A stretch of 25,610 bases of DNA, taken from NCBI GenBank assembly GCA_038852315.1, contig JAWCKF010000027.1:1-25610 (forward strand). The letters run 5' to 3'. The position numbers were made by a program, and so were the translations under genes. The DNA is from COMBO-56-21 sp038852315. Lineage in GTDB: Archaea; Thermoplasmatota; Thermoplasmata; UBA10834. Under the pieces are notes generated by a model. It did not search any database. It was not told the DNA's origin and saw only the letters and a program-made list of their open reading frames with translations. Numbering within the stretch: the first letter of the stretch is position 1; every line of letters starts with the position of its first letter. This document shows, one piece after another, positions 1-8,558 of the stretch.

Positions 1-30
1 TAATGCTTAAGCCTGAATAGCAAAACCCTG

Positions 31-36
31 ATATAT
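31..36 (+). promoter_or_regulatory. TATA box for the hdrC operon
   Basis: The bases ATATAT follow an A/C-rich stretch and lie about 25 bases before the TTG/GTG start at 57-60. That spacing places transcription start at or next to the start codon, suggesting a leaderless mRNA. No good ribosome-binding sequence lies in between, which agrees. The position is seen directly; promoter function is inferred. Confidence 0.5.
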
Positions 37-56
37 GGCCGGTCGCCTGACACCCG

Positions 57-584
57 TTGGTGATCCGTTTGGCCGAGGCCAAGGAACCCAACCCGGAGTT
101 CACAAGGAAGGTCATAGAGGCAGGGGGCAAGACAGTCAACCTGTGCTTCCAGTGCGGGACATGCACTGGAAGCTGTCCGTCTGGAAGGCAGACGGCTTTC
201 AGGGTGAGGAAGGTCGTTAGGAGGGCACAGCTGGGCTTCGAGGAGGACGTTCTTCCCTCAGAGGACCTGTGGCTTTGCACGACCTGCTTCACTTGCTACG
301 AGAGGTGTCCCAGGGGCGTTGAGATCGTCGACATAATCATGGCTCTGAGGAACATGGCGGTGAGAAAGGGCTACATGGCCGAGCAGCACAGGAACGTGGC
401 CAAGCTGATATCGGAATCCGGCCACCTCGTCTCGCTAAGAGACCAGGACAAGCAGCTCAGGAAGAAGCTAGGGCTACAGGAGACGCCGCCAACCGTGTTC
501 TCGCACCCCGATGCGCTGGAGCAGATGAAGAAGATAGCCGCCGCGTGCGGCTTCGACAAGCTGGTCGCTTCTGGAGGGAAGTGA
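57..584 (+). CDS. hdrC: Heterodisulfide reductase-type subunit C (HdrC), iron-sulfur protein
   Basis: This is a 175-residue soluble protein with two classic CxxCxxCxxxC motifs, at Cys30/33/36/40 and Cys74/77/80/84, each followed by Pro. They should bind two [4Fe-4S] clusters. HdrC passes electrons between a partner such as HdrA and the catalytic HdrB, which reduces CoM-S-S-CoB in methanogens or another disulfide-type acceptor elsewhere. The start is TTG at 57 or the adjacent GTG at 60; a TATA box about 25 bases upstream favours a leaderless message. hdrB starts two bases after this stop, so they form an operon. There is no hdrA in the window, so the electron donor is unknown. The family call is firm; the physiological substrate is not. 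Confidence 0.9.
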   Translation: MVIRLAEAKEPNPEFTRKVIEAGGKTVNLCFQCGTCTGSCPSGRQTAFRVRKVVRRAQLGFEEDVLPSEDLWLCTTCFTCYERCPRGVEIVDIIMALRNMAVRKGYMAEQHRNVAKLISESGHLVSLRDQDKQLRKKLGLQETPPTVFSHPDALEQMKKIAAACGFDKLVASGGK

Positions 585-585
585 G

Positions 586-1437
586 ATGTCGAAGTACGCG
601 TTCTTCCTGGGTTGCATCATGCCGCTCAGGTATCCAGGCATAGAGAGTTCCACGAGGGAGGTCTTCAAGGAGCTCGGGGTGGAGCTGGTGGACATGCAGG
701 GCGCAAGCTGCTGTCCCGCTCCCGGCGTCATGCGGTCGTTCGACCAGACATACTGGATGGCCGTGGCCGCGAGGAACCTGGCGATAGCGGAGAAGATGAG
801 CCTGGACGTGCTCACGATATGCAACGGGTGCTTCGACACGCTCTTCGAGGTGGCCCACAAGCTCAACCACGACCCCGAGCTGAGGAAGAAGATCAACAAG
901 ATACTCAGGGACTCCGCTGGCATGGAATACAACGGCACGGTCAAGGTGAGACACTTCGTCGAGCTACTGTACAGGGACGTCGGCCTCGACGCCATCAAGT
1001 CGAAGGTCAAGAGCGGCAAGAACCTGAGGGCCGCCGTGCACTACGGATGTCACTTCCTGAAGCCGAGCAACATCAAGAAGATCGACGATGCCGAGAGGCC
1101 ACACGTCTTCGACGACATAGTCGAGGCTGCGGGCATGACCAGCGTGAACTACAAGGACAAGGGGACCTGCTGCGGTGCCGGCGGCGGAGTCAGGGCGAGA
1201 ACGCCGGATGTGGCGCTCAAGATGACCAAGGAGAACCTGACCAACATGACCGCCGCGGGTGTCGATGTGATAGTCGACTGCTGCCCCTTCTGCCACCTCC
1301 AGTACGACGTTGGGCAGGCCCAGCTCAAGGAGTTCAAGATACCTGTGCTCCACCTGTCTCAGCTGCTCGGCCTCGCCTTCGGGCTGGACAGGGAGAAGCT
1401 CGGGCTCGAGGTCCACCAGGTGAAGGTGAACCTGTAG
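586..1437 (+). CDS. hdrB: Heterodisulfide reductase-type subunit B (HdrB), two CCG domains
   Basis: This 283-residue protein carries two cysteine-rich CCG domains. The first has Cys10, Cys42-Cys43, Cys79 and Cys82; the second has Cys155, Cys195-Cys196, Cys232-Cys233 and Cys236. Both fit the C-x(31-39)-CC-x(35-36)-CxxC pattern that in HdrB holds the noncubane [4Fe-4S] clusters of the disulfide-reducing site. The ATG is preceded by GGAGGG at 573-578, inside the end of hdrC, so translation is probably coupled. HdrB works as a complex with HdrC on the cytoplasmic side. Complete Cys sets suggest an active enzyme. Related CCG proteins such as succinate:quinone reductase SdhE or glycolate oxidase GlcF are less likely given the adjacent HdrC. 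Confidence 0.9.
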   Translation: MSKYAFFLGCIMPLRYPGIESSTREVFKELGVELVDMQGASCCPAPGVMRSFDQTYWMAVAARNLAIAEKMSLDVLTICNGCFDTLFEVAHKLNHDPELRKKINKILRDSAGMEYNGTVKVRHFVELLYRDVGLDAIKSKVKSGKNLRAAVHYGCHFLKPSNIKKIDDAERPHVFDDIVEAAGMTSVNYKDKGTCCGAGGGVRARTPDVALKMTKENLTNMTAAGVDVIVDCCPFCHLQYDVGQAQLKEFKIPVLHLSQLLGLAFGLDREKLGLEVHQVKVNL

Positions 1438-1441
1438 GCGC

Positions 1442-1738
1442 ATGCGGGTCGGATGGTGTTCCGGGATGCACGTCGCCAGGATGGTCGCCATAACCGAGGT
1501 CAAGAACGTGCCCCCGGACATAAGGCCGTTCGTCGATTTCAGGGCCGCTGTGGAGGATAGGTCGCTCTCGGACGACGAGCTGGTCGCACTCCTGGTGATC
1601 GAGACGACGACGTGCTACATCCCGGTCTTCCTGAAGGACCCGCCTTCGCTATCGCAGCTCGAGAGCGATCTGGCGAAGCAGGATGCCGCGCTGTCGGCCG
1701 ACACCAGGGAGGTCCTCGCGAGGCATCTCAGGAAGTAG
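1442..1738 (+). CDS. Small protein of unknown function in the hdrCB operon
   Basis: This 98-residue frame opens four bases after the hdrB stop, in the same direction, so it is probably co-transcribed. I recognise no domain. The sequence is mixed and acidic, with only Cys6 and one Cys in the middle (TTTCYIP), no membrane segment, and a charged helical C-terminus. AGGTGA lies at 1422-1427, about 14 bases before ATG 1442. Later in-frame ATGs at 1466 and 1481 are alternatives; the 1481 start (MVAITEVKN) would drop the odd Cys-containing N-terminus. Its position suggests an accessory role for HdrBC, which is inference from context only. Confidence 0.6.
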   Translation: MRVGWCSGMHVARMVAITEVKNVPPDIRPFVDFRAAVEDRSLSDDELVALLVIETTTCYIPVFLKDPPSLSQLESDLAKQDAALSADTREVLARHLRK

Positions 1739-1753
1739 GCGCCTGACAAAGCA

Positions 1754-1758
1754 TTTAT
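1754..1758 (+). promoter_or_regulatory. Possible TATA box for the zinc miniprotein gene
   Basis: TTTAT, within CATTTATC, stands in a GC-rich gap about 62 bases upstream of ATG 1820. A start near 1780 would leave a leader of about 40 bases that contains the GAGAGG ribosome-binding sequence at 1805-1810. Function is inferred. Confidence 0.4.
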
Positions 1759-1819
1759 CCGAAGAGGCCAATCAGACCGCCGCAGTCGTCCGCGCGCGGA
1801 AGACGAGAGGAACGAGAAC

Positions 1820-1960
1820 ATGGCGCAGAAGCTGTACAAGTGCTTCGCCTGCGGCAAGATATACGACACCGAGGAGAAGGCGGTGGCTTGCCACGACGCC
1901 CCTGTACAGCGGATGTTCAAGGACGAGAGTAGGCCGAAGCCGAGGTTCCTGGGCAACTGA
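1820..1960 (+). CDS. 46-residue zinc-binding miniprotein
   Basis: The frame from ATG 1820 to TGA 1960 encodes MAQKLYKCFACGKIYDTEEK and continues to ...RFLGN. Cys8 and Cys11 form a CxxC knuckle, and Cys24-His25 follows after twelve residues, giving a C2CH set that could hold one zinc ion. Codon usage is GC-rich like that of its neighbours, and GAGAGG sits nine bases before the ATG, so I consider it a real gene. Tiny Cys-rich proteins of this kind are common in euryarchaea and mostly uncharacterised. The lone site could bind nucleic acid or a partner protein. No specific family is recognised. Confidence 0.7.
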   Translation: MAQKLYKCFACGKIYDTEEKAVACHDAPVQRMFKDESRPKPRFLGN

Positions 1961-2020
1961 ACTGCTCGATTCTTCTGTCTGACGGGCGTCGGGCAAGGGC
2001 ATCATCCAGGGGAAACAGGC

Positions 2021-3442
2021 ATGACTGTAGAGCAGCTGCACGCAGAGATCGAACGGCGCTGGAAGACGCACCTCGAGGCCACCCGGAAGGTCCTGAGGAT
2101 ACCGAGCATCTCGGCGTCGGGCGAGGGCATCCAGGAGACCGCTGACACACTCGAGACCATGCTGAAGGAGATGGGGGCGAAGACCCGGCAGTACAGGGCT
2201 AGCAGGCAGAGCCACCCACTCGTATACGGATATCTCGACACCGGTGCGGAGCACACTGTCGCCGTCTACGGCATGTACGACGTCCAGCCGCCGGGCAACC
2301 TGGACGAGTGGGAGACGCCCCCCTTCGGCGCGGCCATAGTGAGGAAGAAGCCGTACGGCGAGATACTCGTGAACAGGGGAGCGTACAACTCCAAGGCGTC
2401 CCTCGTCGGGACGCTGCTCGCCGTGAGGACCATGGTTGACAAGGGAGAGATGCCGCTCAACGTCCACTTCCTGCTCGAGGGCGAGGAGGAGAGCGGGGGC
2501 AAGAGCCTACCGATGTTCGTCACCAAGAACAGGTCGAGGCTGTCGGATGCCGAGGCGGGCCTGTGGTTCGACTACTGCGAGGACTCGAAGGGTGAGGTCG
2601 ATATCTCGCTCGGGTTCAAGGGATGCGTCAGCTTCGACCTCATAGCCGAGGGAAAGGCACGCGGCGGACCGGGCGAGGGGCAGGTGCACAGCAGTGTTGC
2701 CGTCGTCCTGGAGAGCCCCGTCATAAGGCTGATCAAGGCGGTGTCAACACTGGTGGACGACAATCAGGATCCGGCGATAGACGGCATCTGGGATGCCGTT
2801 GAGGAACCATCCCAGGAGGATCTCGAGCTAATAGAGGACCTGGCGAAGAGGTTCGACAGGGCCTCGTACCTGCGGGAATGCGGGGCGAGGAGGTTCAAGG
2901 TCGAGGGCACGGACGAAGAGGTCTTGAGGAAGTACATGTTCGAGCCGTCGGTCAACGTATCCGGCCTTCTGTCAGGATACACGGGCGAGGGGTACAGCAC
3001 CATCCTGCCGGACAGGGCGGTCGCCAAGGTCGACATCAGGATAGTTCCGAACATGACGACCGAGGGCACACGTAAGCTCGTGAGGGAACACCTCGACAGG
3101 CGCGGGTTCTCAGACATCAAGATGACCAGGTACGAGGACTATCCGTGGTCGAAGATCCCGTTCGAAGCGGACATCACTCAGGCCTGCATACGGGCGCTCA
3201 GATATCATGGCAAAGACCCGCGCGTGTGGCCGATGACCGCGGGGTCCGCCCCCATGTATGTTTTCGATCAGATACTCGGAATACCGCACTGCGGGACCGG
3301 GCTCGGATTCGGCGGCAGGGCACACGCCCCCAACGAGTTCGCGGTAGTGAGCAAGATGAAGGATTTCGAGAAATCCGTCATCACGACCATCTTGGAGTAT
3401 GCTGATCTCTCGTCATCGGCCTCGGGCAAGAGAAAGGGCTGA
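2021..3442 (+). CDS. M20-family metallopeptidase homologue with substituted metal ligands
   Basis: This 473-residue protein has the layout of M20 dipeptidases and carboxypeptidases (CNDP/PepV/ArgE type): a split catalytic domain around a dimerisation domain. The first catalytic motif reads YGMYDVQPP, where the family normally has a zinc-binding His in GHYDVQP; here it is Met85, while catalytic Asp87 is kept. The bridging Asp of the RGA-x-D motif is Asn123 (GAYNSK). The Glu pair in EGEEESGG (about 155-157) and the C-terminal His435 (GGRAHAPNE) are present. It may therefore bind metal differently, act on an unusual substrate, or belong to a subfamily with an altered site. ATG 2021 follows a purine-rich CAGGGGAAAC. 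It appears to stand alone, upstream of the peptide-type importer, which would suit peptide catabolism. Confidence 0.85.
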   Translation: MTVEQLHAEIERRWKTHLEATRKVLRIPSISASGEGIQETADTLETMLKEMGAKTRQYRASRQSHPLVYGYLDTGAEHTVAVYGMYDVQPPGNLDEWETPPFGAAIVRKKPYGEILVNRGAYNSKASLVGTLLAVRTMVDKGEMPLNVHFLLEGEEESGGKSLPMFVTKNRSRLSDAEAGLWFDYCEDSKGEVDISLGFKGCVSFDLIAEGKARGGPGEGQVHSSVAVVLESPVIRLIKAVSTLVDDNQDPAIDGIWDAVEEPSQEDLELIEDLAKRFDRASYLRECGARRFKVEGTDEEVLRKYMFEPSVNVSGLLSGYTGEGYSTILPDRAVAKVDIRIVPNMTTEGTRKLVREHLDRRGFSDIKMTRYEDYPWSKIPFEADITQACIRALRYHGKDPRVWPMTAGSAPMYVFDQILGIPHCGTGLGFGGRAHAPNEFAVVSKMKDFEKSVITTILEYADLSSSASGKRKG

Positions 3443-3500
3443 TATTCCATTGGAAGGACTGGACTGCACTGCCCTCTGACCAAAGACACAAGACAAGTGA

Positions 3501-3506
3501 TTTATA
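3501..3506 (+). promoter_or_regulatory. TATA box for the ABC importer operon
   Basis: TTTATA, within AGTGATTTATAGCG, lies 84 bases before the binding-protein start. Transcription would begin near 3530 and leave a leader of about 60 bases that ends in the strong ribosome-binding sequence GGAGGT at 3575-3580. The sequence is seen; the role is inferred. Confidence 0.55.
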
Positions 3507-3589
3507 GCGTCTGAGCCAATCCGAACTCCCGGGGAAACACCTGACTCGTCCCGGCCGGGGACGGCAGGTGCGGTGGAGGTGCGGCCTTC

Positions 3590-6500
3590 ATGATAGGCTA
3601 TCTGCGAAAGTCTGTGCGTGTGCTAGTCTTGGTCGTCGCTATATCTCTTGTGGTCTCGATGTTGCCGGGCGCGATCCCCTTGTCGCGCGTGGCTGAGAAT
3701 GCATCCGCGGCGGCGGAACATGTCGTCAGGTTCGGGATGCTGCAGGACTTCGAGAACTGGAACCCGCTCAACATAGAGCTCGTCTCGGACTACATCGCCT
3801 GCTATCTGATGTTCAGCGTCCTGTTCCAATACAACGAGGACTGGGAAGGGCCGGTGAACGATCTCGCGACCGGATACTACCAGGTCGTCCACGCGCCGAG
3901 GAACAACATGACGACCTACATCAACATCACACAGAACGCTTACTTCAGGAACATGGCTAACCCAACAGACACATCGCACAGGCTGACGGCGGCCGATGTG
4001 GAGTTCACCATAGAGCTGATACTCGCCAACCCGGGCGGTGCATGGGACGACTATCTAAGGGGCGTGACGGGGGTTAATGTGACGGGAGAATTCCAGGTGG
4101 CCATAGACACCTCCTACGCGAAGGCGACGCTCATCGACAACCTCGTCTGGATACCCATCCTGCCAAAGTACCAGTGGCAGAGCGTGCCGAAGGGCCAGGT
4201 GCTGACTAACAAGGACCCGTCATGGCTTGTCGGCAGCGGGCCGTTCATGTTCAACCAATCACAGCCGGGCTCGTGGTACAGGTTCGACAGGGCGCCGAAC
4301 TACCACGGTTCGACGGATTATCCGAAGGGAGACCCTAGAGGAGACAGAGTCATCGACATCGACGGAGTCCTGTATGTTGTCTATGCCAATGTGGCGACAG
4401 CAGTGGCCGACATGAACGCAGGGGATCTGGATGCTGTCGAGGTCAGCGGCTCCATAGACCTGTTCCTGAACACCCTCGGCAAGGGCAATCCGTTCGTGCA
4501 GAAGTTCGTGACCCAGGAGATGGGCATAATAGATGTCGCGATTAACGCCATCCCGATGGACTTCCGGGCGGGCAGCTACGCCACGGGAAACCCGCTTCTG
4601 CTTGACCCCATAGTCCGAAAGGCGATCGTGATGACGATGAACAAGACAGCGATATCCCAGGTATACATGGCCGGCCTGCCGACGGTGGCTGACTCGGTCC
4701 TATCGCTGGGCTTCTGGCACAAGGACATAGACCCTGAGGTGCCCTACGATCCCGCGGGGGCGAAGGCTCTGCTCATGGCCAACGGTTACGACCGAGACGC
4801 GGACAATGACGGGTTCCTTGAAGCGACGAGCGCGGCGTATCCAGTCCAGCAGGGATGGGCGAAGGTCGGCGCCGAGCTGTCGTTCAGGCTGAGGTGTCCT
4901 GACACCGACCCGACATACGACATAGTGGCCAAGGCCTGGGTCGGATGGGCGGACGATGCTGGCATACTGCTGAACTACGGCGGCCCGACACCGGAGAAGA
5001 CGATGATATTCAACGACTGGTACCAGGCCGACTACGACATATGGGTGTGGGCGTGGTACTGGGGCCCCGAGCCGCTCTCGAACCTGGCCGTGTGGAAGAC
5101 CGACCAGATAAAGAAGGGCGGGGACAACTGCCAGATGCCCATGGGCCCGTGGTGGTACTCGGCCAAGAACTCGAGCACGGGCGTGGCATACTCCGCGTAC
5201 GACGAGAACTTCAGCCTGGCGGAGCGCACGTTCGACATAGGCCAGCGGAAGGCGCTCGTCGACAAGCTCCAGCAGTGGGTTTACGACTCCTACTGCGAGC
5301 TGCCTCCGATATACCCGATAGGCCTGTGGGGGGTCAGCACGAAGTACTTCACTGGCTGGGGCAACTGGACGCAGCACATAGGAAGGGGCTTCCAGTCTGA
5401 CCTGCCATGGCTACTGTTCGACCTCACCCCCACGGGAGCCAACATGAAGCCTGTGTACACGAACGAGTTGCAGGAGTTCTACCAGGTCATCGTCAACGAA
5501 CCTCAGGTCTTCACGATAACTGTCTACGACCCCGAAGGAGACCCGCTGACGGTCAACTGGGACTTCGGGGACGGCCAGACGGCGACCGACTCAGCCGCCT
5601 CTGGAACGTACAATCCGACCACATTTACGAAGACACATACCTACACTGCACTTGCTCCGCCGCCTGGGGGATTGACTGTGAGCGTGAACGTGTCGGACGG
5701 CAACCCGGGCAACTATGCGATCTCCACAGGGACGGTATACGTGATACCAGAGCCTGACACGCTGCCCCGGCTTACATATCCCATAATAGAGGACCCGCCA
5801 GGCTGGGCATATGTCGATCAGGTGACGACCTGGACCGCAGGTGCGTTGGACATGGAATCGGGCGGGGACAACGGCTTCGGCCTCCAGTTCACATGGTCGT
5901 GGGGTGATGGGACATACAACGTGTCGCGGTACCAACCAACAGTCAACGGCACTGAGGTGATCGACACCGTCACGCACGCCTGGAGCGCCTCGAGCGGCGC
6001 GGGGGCTTACGAGGTAGAGCTGTTCGTTTGGGACGGGTCGCAGCTGCCGGGCCACAACGTGTCGATGGGCGTTATCCCGTATGAGGTGCGCACGAACGGG
6101 CCACCCTCTGTTCCCATCGTTACTGACATAGTGGCGAACCGGAACGTCGTCGTGAACTGTTTCGCGGCGAGCAGCGACCCCGACGGCGACCTGCTCAGGT
6201 TCACGTGGGCCTGGGACGACGGCACGTATTCTGTCACTGAGGGCCAGGCTGAACCATACGAGCTCGTGGTGTCCTTGGTGAACCACACGTGGTCGTCTGC
6301 GGGGACCTATCACGTCACGATCTATGTGGATGATCTGTTCGACGAGCCCGGGCACAACGTGTCTATGACTGTGACGGTGACGATAGTTAACCCGGGGGCG
6401 GGCGTACCTCCCTCGTCGCTCGGGCTCGTGGCTGTCCCCATGGTGACATACGTCGGACACAACATAACCTTCAACGCGAGCGCGGTGGACACGAACGGCG

Positions 6501-7480
6501 ACCCGCTGCGCTTCACTGTCGTCTTCGGGGACGGCAACCTGTCGACCGCGGTTACCGCGGGCGGCGTGACCACGCGACAAAGCGCCGAGTTCGTGCACGC
6601 GTACGAGCTGCCTGGAGAGTACCTCGTCGAGCTGTTTGCCGACGACGGCGTGGTAGGCCACAATGTGACGGTGAACCTGACCGTTACCATCACAGAGAAC
6701 GAGCCACCGTGGCTCATACTCCCGACAGAGGCGTCGGCCTATTACGGCCGCGAGTTCGTGCTGACTCCCGCGAGGGTCAGGGACAATGACACCGACCCGG
6801 TGAGTGTGTGGTACGAGTGGGGCGATGGCGAATCGAGTGCTGGCCTCGGCCCACCGACCTACGCTGGGACGCACGTGTACTTATCCATGGGAACCAAGAT
6901 AGTGACCGTATGGGCGGACGACGGAACGGGCCTGCCTGGACACAACGTGAGCAAGACTGTCAGCGTCGCCATGAACGAGAACCTTAGACCGTCGATCGTC
7001 GGGGAGATAACCAGGTCGCCTCAGAAGGATGTATACAAGCCGGGAGAGGTGATCTCGCTCAACATCACCATCAAGGACTATGAGGGCGACGAGGTCAACG
7101 TCACGGTGGATTGGGGGGACGGCAGCAACACGACCTTCGGGCCTGTCAGGCCTCCTGCGAACACCCCGTATGTTGTGACGCTGAGCCACAGCTACGAGAA
7201 GGGGCGCGCACAACCGTACGTCGTCACCGTGACCGTGGACGACGGCATGATGCCGTACCACTCGATCAAGCAGTGGGAGTCGGCAACCATGTCGATAAAG
7301 GTCGCGGTGGAGAAGGCCACCAGCTACGTGCTGTTGGCCGCGGGGGCTGTGATAGCTGCGATAGTCGTCGCGCTGGTCCTGTTCTTCCTGCTGCGCAGGA
7401 AGAAGGAAGGCGAGAAGCCGAAGGAGATCGGCGGCATGGAGGGCATGAAGCCTCCAGAAGAGCCTCCGAAGACGCCTTGA
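3590..7480 (+). CDS. Membrane-anchored ABC importer binding protein (family 5) fused to six PKD-like domains
   Basis: This 1296-residue surface protein has a signal or anchor helix at about residues 10-27, then an SBP_bac_5 (DppA/OppA-like) domain to about residue 600. Six Ig-like PKD repeats follow, with W-x-[WF]-G/D-D-G cores near residues 660, 770, 874, 979, 1077 and 1175. A transmembrane helix (about 1246-1268) and a basic tail (RRKK) end the protein. The family binds peptides, or sometimes sugars or nickel, and delivers them to DppB/DppC permeases, which are encoded next. The PKD stack probably spaces the binding domain from the membrane or S-layer. Many N-x-S/T sequons suggest N-glycosylation, and four recur in the motif GHNV[ST]. 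GGAGGT nine bases before ATG fixes the start. Typical binding proteins are about 500-600 residues, so the PKD half is an addition. Confidence 0.9.
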   Translation: MIGYLRKSVRVLVLVVAISLVVSMLPGAIPLSRVAENASAAAEHVVRFGMLQDFENWNPLNIELVSDYIACYLMFSVLFQYNEDWEGPVNDLATGYYQVVHAPRNNMTTYINITQNAYFRNMANPTDTSHRLTAADVEFTIELILANPGGAWDDYLRGVTGVNVTGEFQVAIDTSYAKATLIDNLVWIPILPKYQWQSVPKGQVLTNKDPSWLVGSGPFMFNQSQPGSWYRFDRAPNYHGSTDYPKGDPRGDRVIDIDGVLYVVYANVATAVADMNAGDLDAVEVSGSIDLFLNTLGKGNPFVQKFVTQEMGIIDVAINAIPMDFRAGSYATGNPLLLDPIVRKAIVMTMNKTAISQVYMAGLPTVADSVLSLGFWHKDIDPEVPYDPAGAKALLMANGYDRDADNDGFLEATSAAYPVQQGWAKVGAELSFRLRCPDTDPTYDIVAKAWVGWADDAGILLNYGGPTPEKTMIFNDWYQADYDIWVWAWYWGPEPLSNLAVWKTDQIKKGGDNCQMPMGPWWYSAKNSSTGVAYSAYDENFSLAERTFDIGQRKALVDKLQQWVYDSYCELPPIYPIGLWGVSTKYFTGWGNWTQHIGRGFQSDLPWLLFDLTPTGANMKPVYTNELQEFYQVIVNEPQVFTITVYDPEGDPLTVNWDFGDGQTATDSAASGTYNPTTFTKTHTYTALAPPPGGLTVSVNVSDGNPGNYAISTGTVYVIPEPDTLPRLTYPIIEDPPGWAYVDQVTTWTAGALDMESGGDNGFGLQFTWSWGDGTYNVSRYQPTVNGTEVIDTVTHAWSASSGAGAYEVELFVWDGSQLPGHNVSMGVIPYEVRTNGPPSVPIVTDIVANRNVVVNCFAASSDPDGDLLRFTWAWDDGTYSVTEGQAEPYELVVSLVNHTWSSAGTYHVTIYVDDLFDEPGHNVSMTVTVTIVNPGAGVPPSSLGLVAVPMVTYVGHNITFNASAVDTNGDPLRFTVVFGDGNLSTAVTAGGVTTRQSAEFVHAYELPGEYLVELFADDGVVGHNVTVNLTVTITENEPPWLILPTEASAYYGREFVLTPARVRDNDTDPVSVWYEWGDGESSAGLGPPTYAGTHVYLSMGTKIVTVWADDGTGLPGHNVSKTVSVAMNENLRPSIVGEITRSPQKDVYKPGEVISLNITIKDYEGDEVNVTVDWGDGSNTTFGPVRPPANTPYVVTLSHSYEKGRAQPYVVTVTVDDGMMPYHSIKQWESATMSIKVAVEKATSYVLLAAGAVIAAIVVALVLFFLLRRKKEGEKPKEIGGMEGMKPPEEPPKTP

Positions 7481-7574
7481 CGGGCACCCGAGTGTACATG
7501 ACGCAAACCCCTTCCAAACCTTCATCTATTCGCCTCAGTTTCCGGTCGACCAGACGACTGCAGCAGGTGGCTGA

Positions 7575-8558
7575 TTGAGCTCGTTCAGAAGAGTCTTGGC
7601 AAAGCGGGTCGTCAACGCATTCATCACGATAGTCCTCATCATGACGCTGAACTTCATACTGTTCAGGGTGATGCCTGGCGACCCGGCCGTGCTCATGCTC
7701 AACCGCTCGCCCCACGAGAGCGACTACGCCTATTGGCGCAACGTCGAGATCATGGGCCTCAACAAGACCTACCCCGAGCAGTACGTGGACTACTTCGTGA
7801 TGACGTTCACCGGCAACTGGGGATTGTCGTACCAGCACGAGAAACCGGTGCTGGACGTCATAGGCAGCGCCATACTGTGGACGATACTGCTGATGGGCGT
7901 ATCGACGTTCTTCACTTTCCTCATAGGCGTCCTGCTGGGCAAGATCGCGGCGCGTCGGCGCGGCAAACTCGCCGACCTGTCCATAACCGGCTTCGGGCTG
8001 TTCTTCTACGGGATGCCAATCTTCTGGTTCGGCATCTTCCTGGTGGTCATATTCGTGACCTACCTGAACGTGTTGCCCGCGGGCCACTACATGGACCCGG
8101 GCGTGCCACTGCACCCCATCAATTTGGACAAGGTCCTCAACATATGCAAGCACTTGGTGCTGCCGGTGACGACGCTCACCATAGGTTCGGTCGCGGGCGT
8201 GGTGCTCATAATGCGCAACTCGCTCGTGGACGTCCTCACGGAGGACTACGTCGTCACCGCCTACGCCAAGGGCCTGAACGACCGACAGGTCATGAAGTGG
8301 CACGCGTCGCCAAACGCGAGGCTGCCGATAGTGACTACCCTCGCGATGGACGTCGCCTTCATCCTTGGCGGGGTCTTCCAGGTGGAGGTGGTGTTCAGCT
8401 ACAAGGGGATAGGGTGGTACACCATGGAGGCCATATGGAATCAGGACTACCCCGTCCTCCAGTTCATATTCCTGATAGGCGGCGTGGCCGTGGTCGTCGC
8501 CAACCTCGTCGCCGACCTGGTGCTCGTCAAGCTTGACCCGAGGGTGAAGATCACATGA
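7575..8558 (+). CDS. dppB: ABC importer permease, DppB/OppB type
   Basis: This 327-residue membrane protein has the DppB/OppB pattern. It begins with a helix after RRVLAKRV, followed by the family signature RVMPGDPAV near residue 35 and an N-terminal extracellular region. Five more hydrophobic segments follow, with an EAA-type loop (YVVTAYAKGL, around residue 225) that contacts the ATPase. It should pair with the next gene to form the transport channel for the substrate delivered by the PKD-fused binding protein. The start is TTG at 7575, preceded by CAGGTGG; no ATG gives a complete first helix. The stop overlaps the next ATG (ATGA), so translation is coupled. The substrate (peptide, sugar or metal chelate) cannot be read from the sequence. 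Confidence 0.9.
   Translation: MSSFRRVLAKRVVNAFITIVLIMTLNFILFRVMPGDPAVLMLNRSPHESDYAYWRNVEIMGLNKTYPEQYVDYFVMTFTGNWGLSYQHEKPVLDVIGSAILWTILLMGVSTFFTFLIGVLLGKIAARRRGKLADLSITGFGLFFYGMPIFWFGIFLVVIFVTYLNVLPAGHYMDPGVPLHPINLDKVLNICKHLVLPVTTLTIGSVAGVVLIMRNSLVDVLTEDYVVTAYAKGLNDRQVMKWHASPNARLPIVTTLAMDVAFILGGVFQVEVVFSYKGIGWYTMEAIWNQDYPVLQFIFLIGGVAVVVANLVADLVLVKLDPRVKIT

Noticed and set aside
5591..6874. Long minus-strand frame (427 codons) opposite the PKD region
   Set aside because: The plus strand encodes clear PKD modules; the antisense product is Arg/His/Val-rich nonsense typical of GC-rich shadows.
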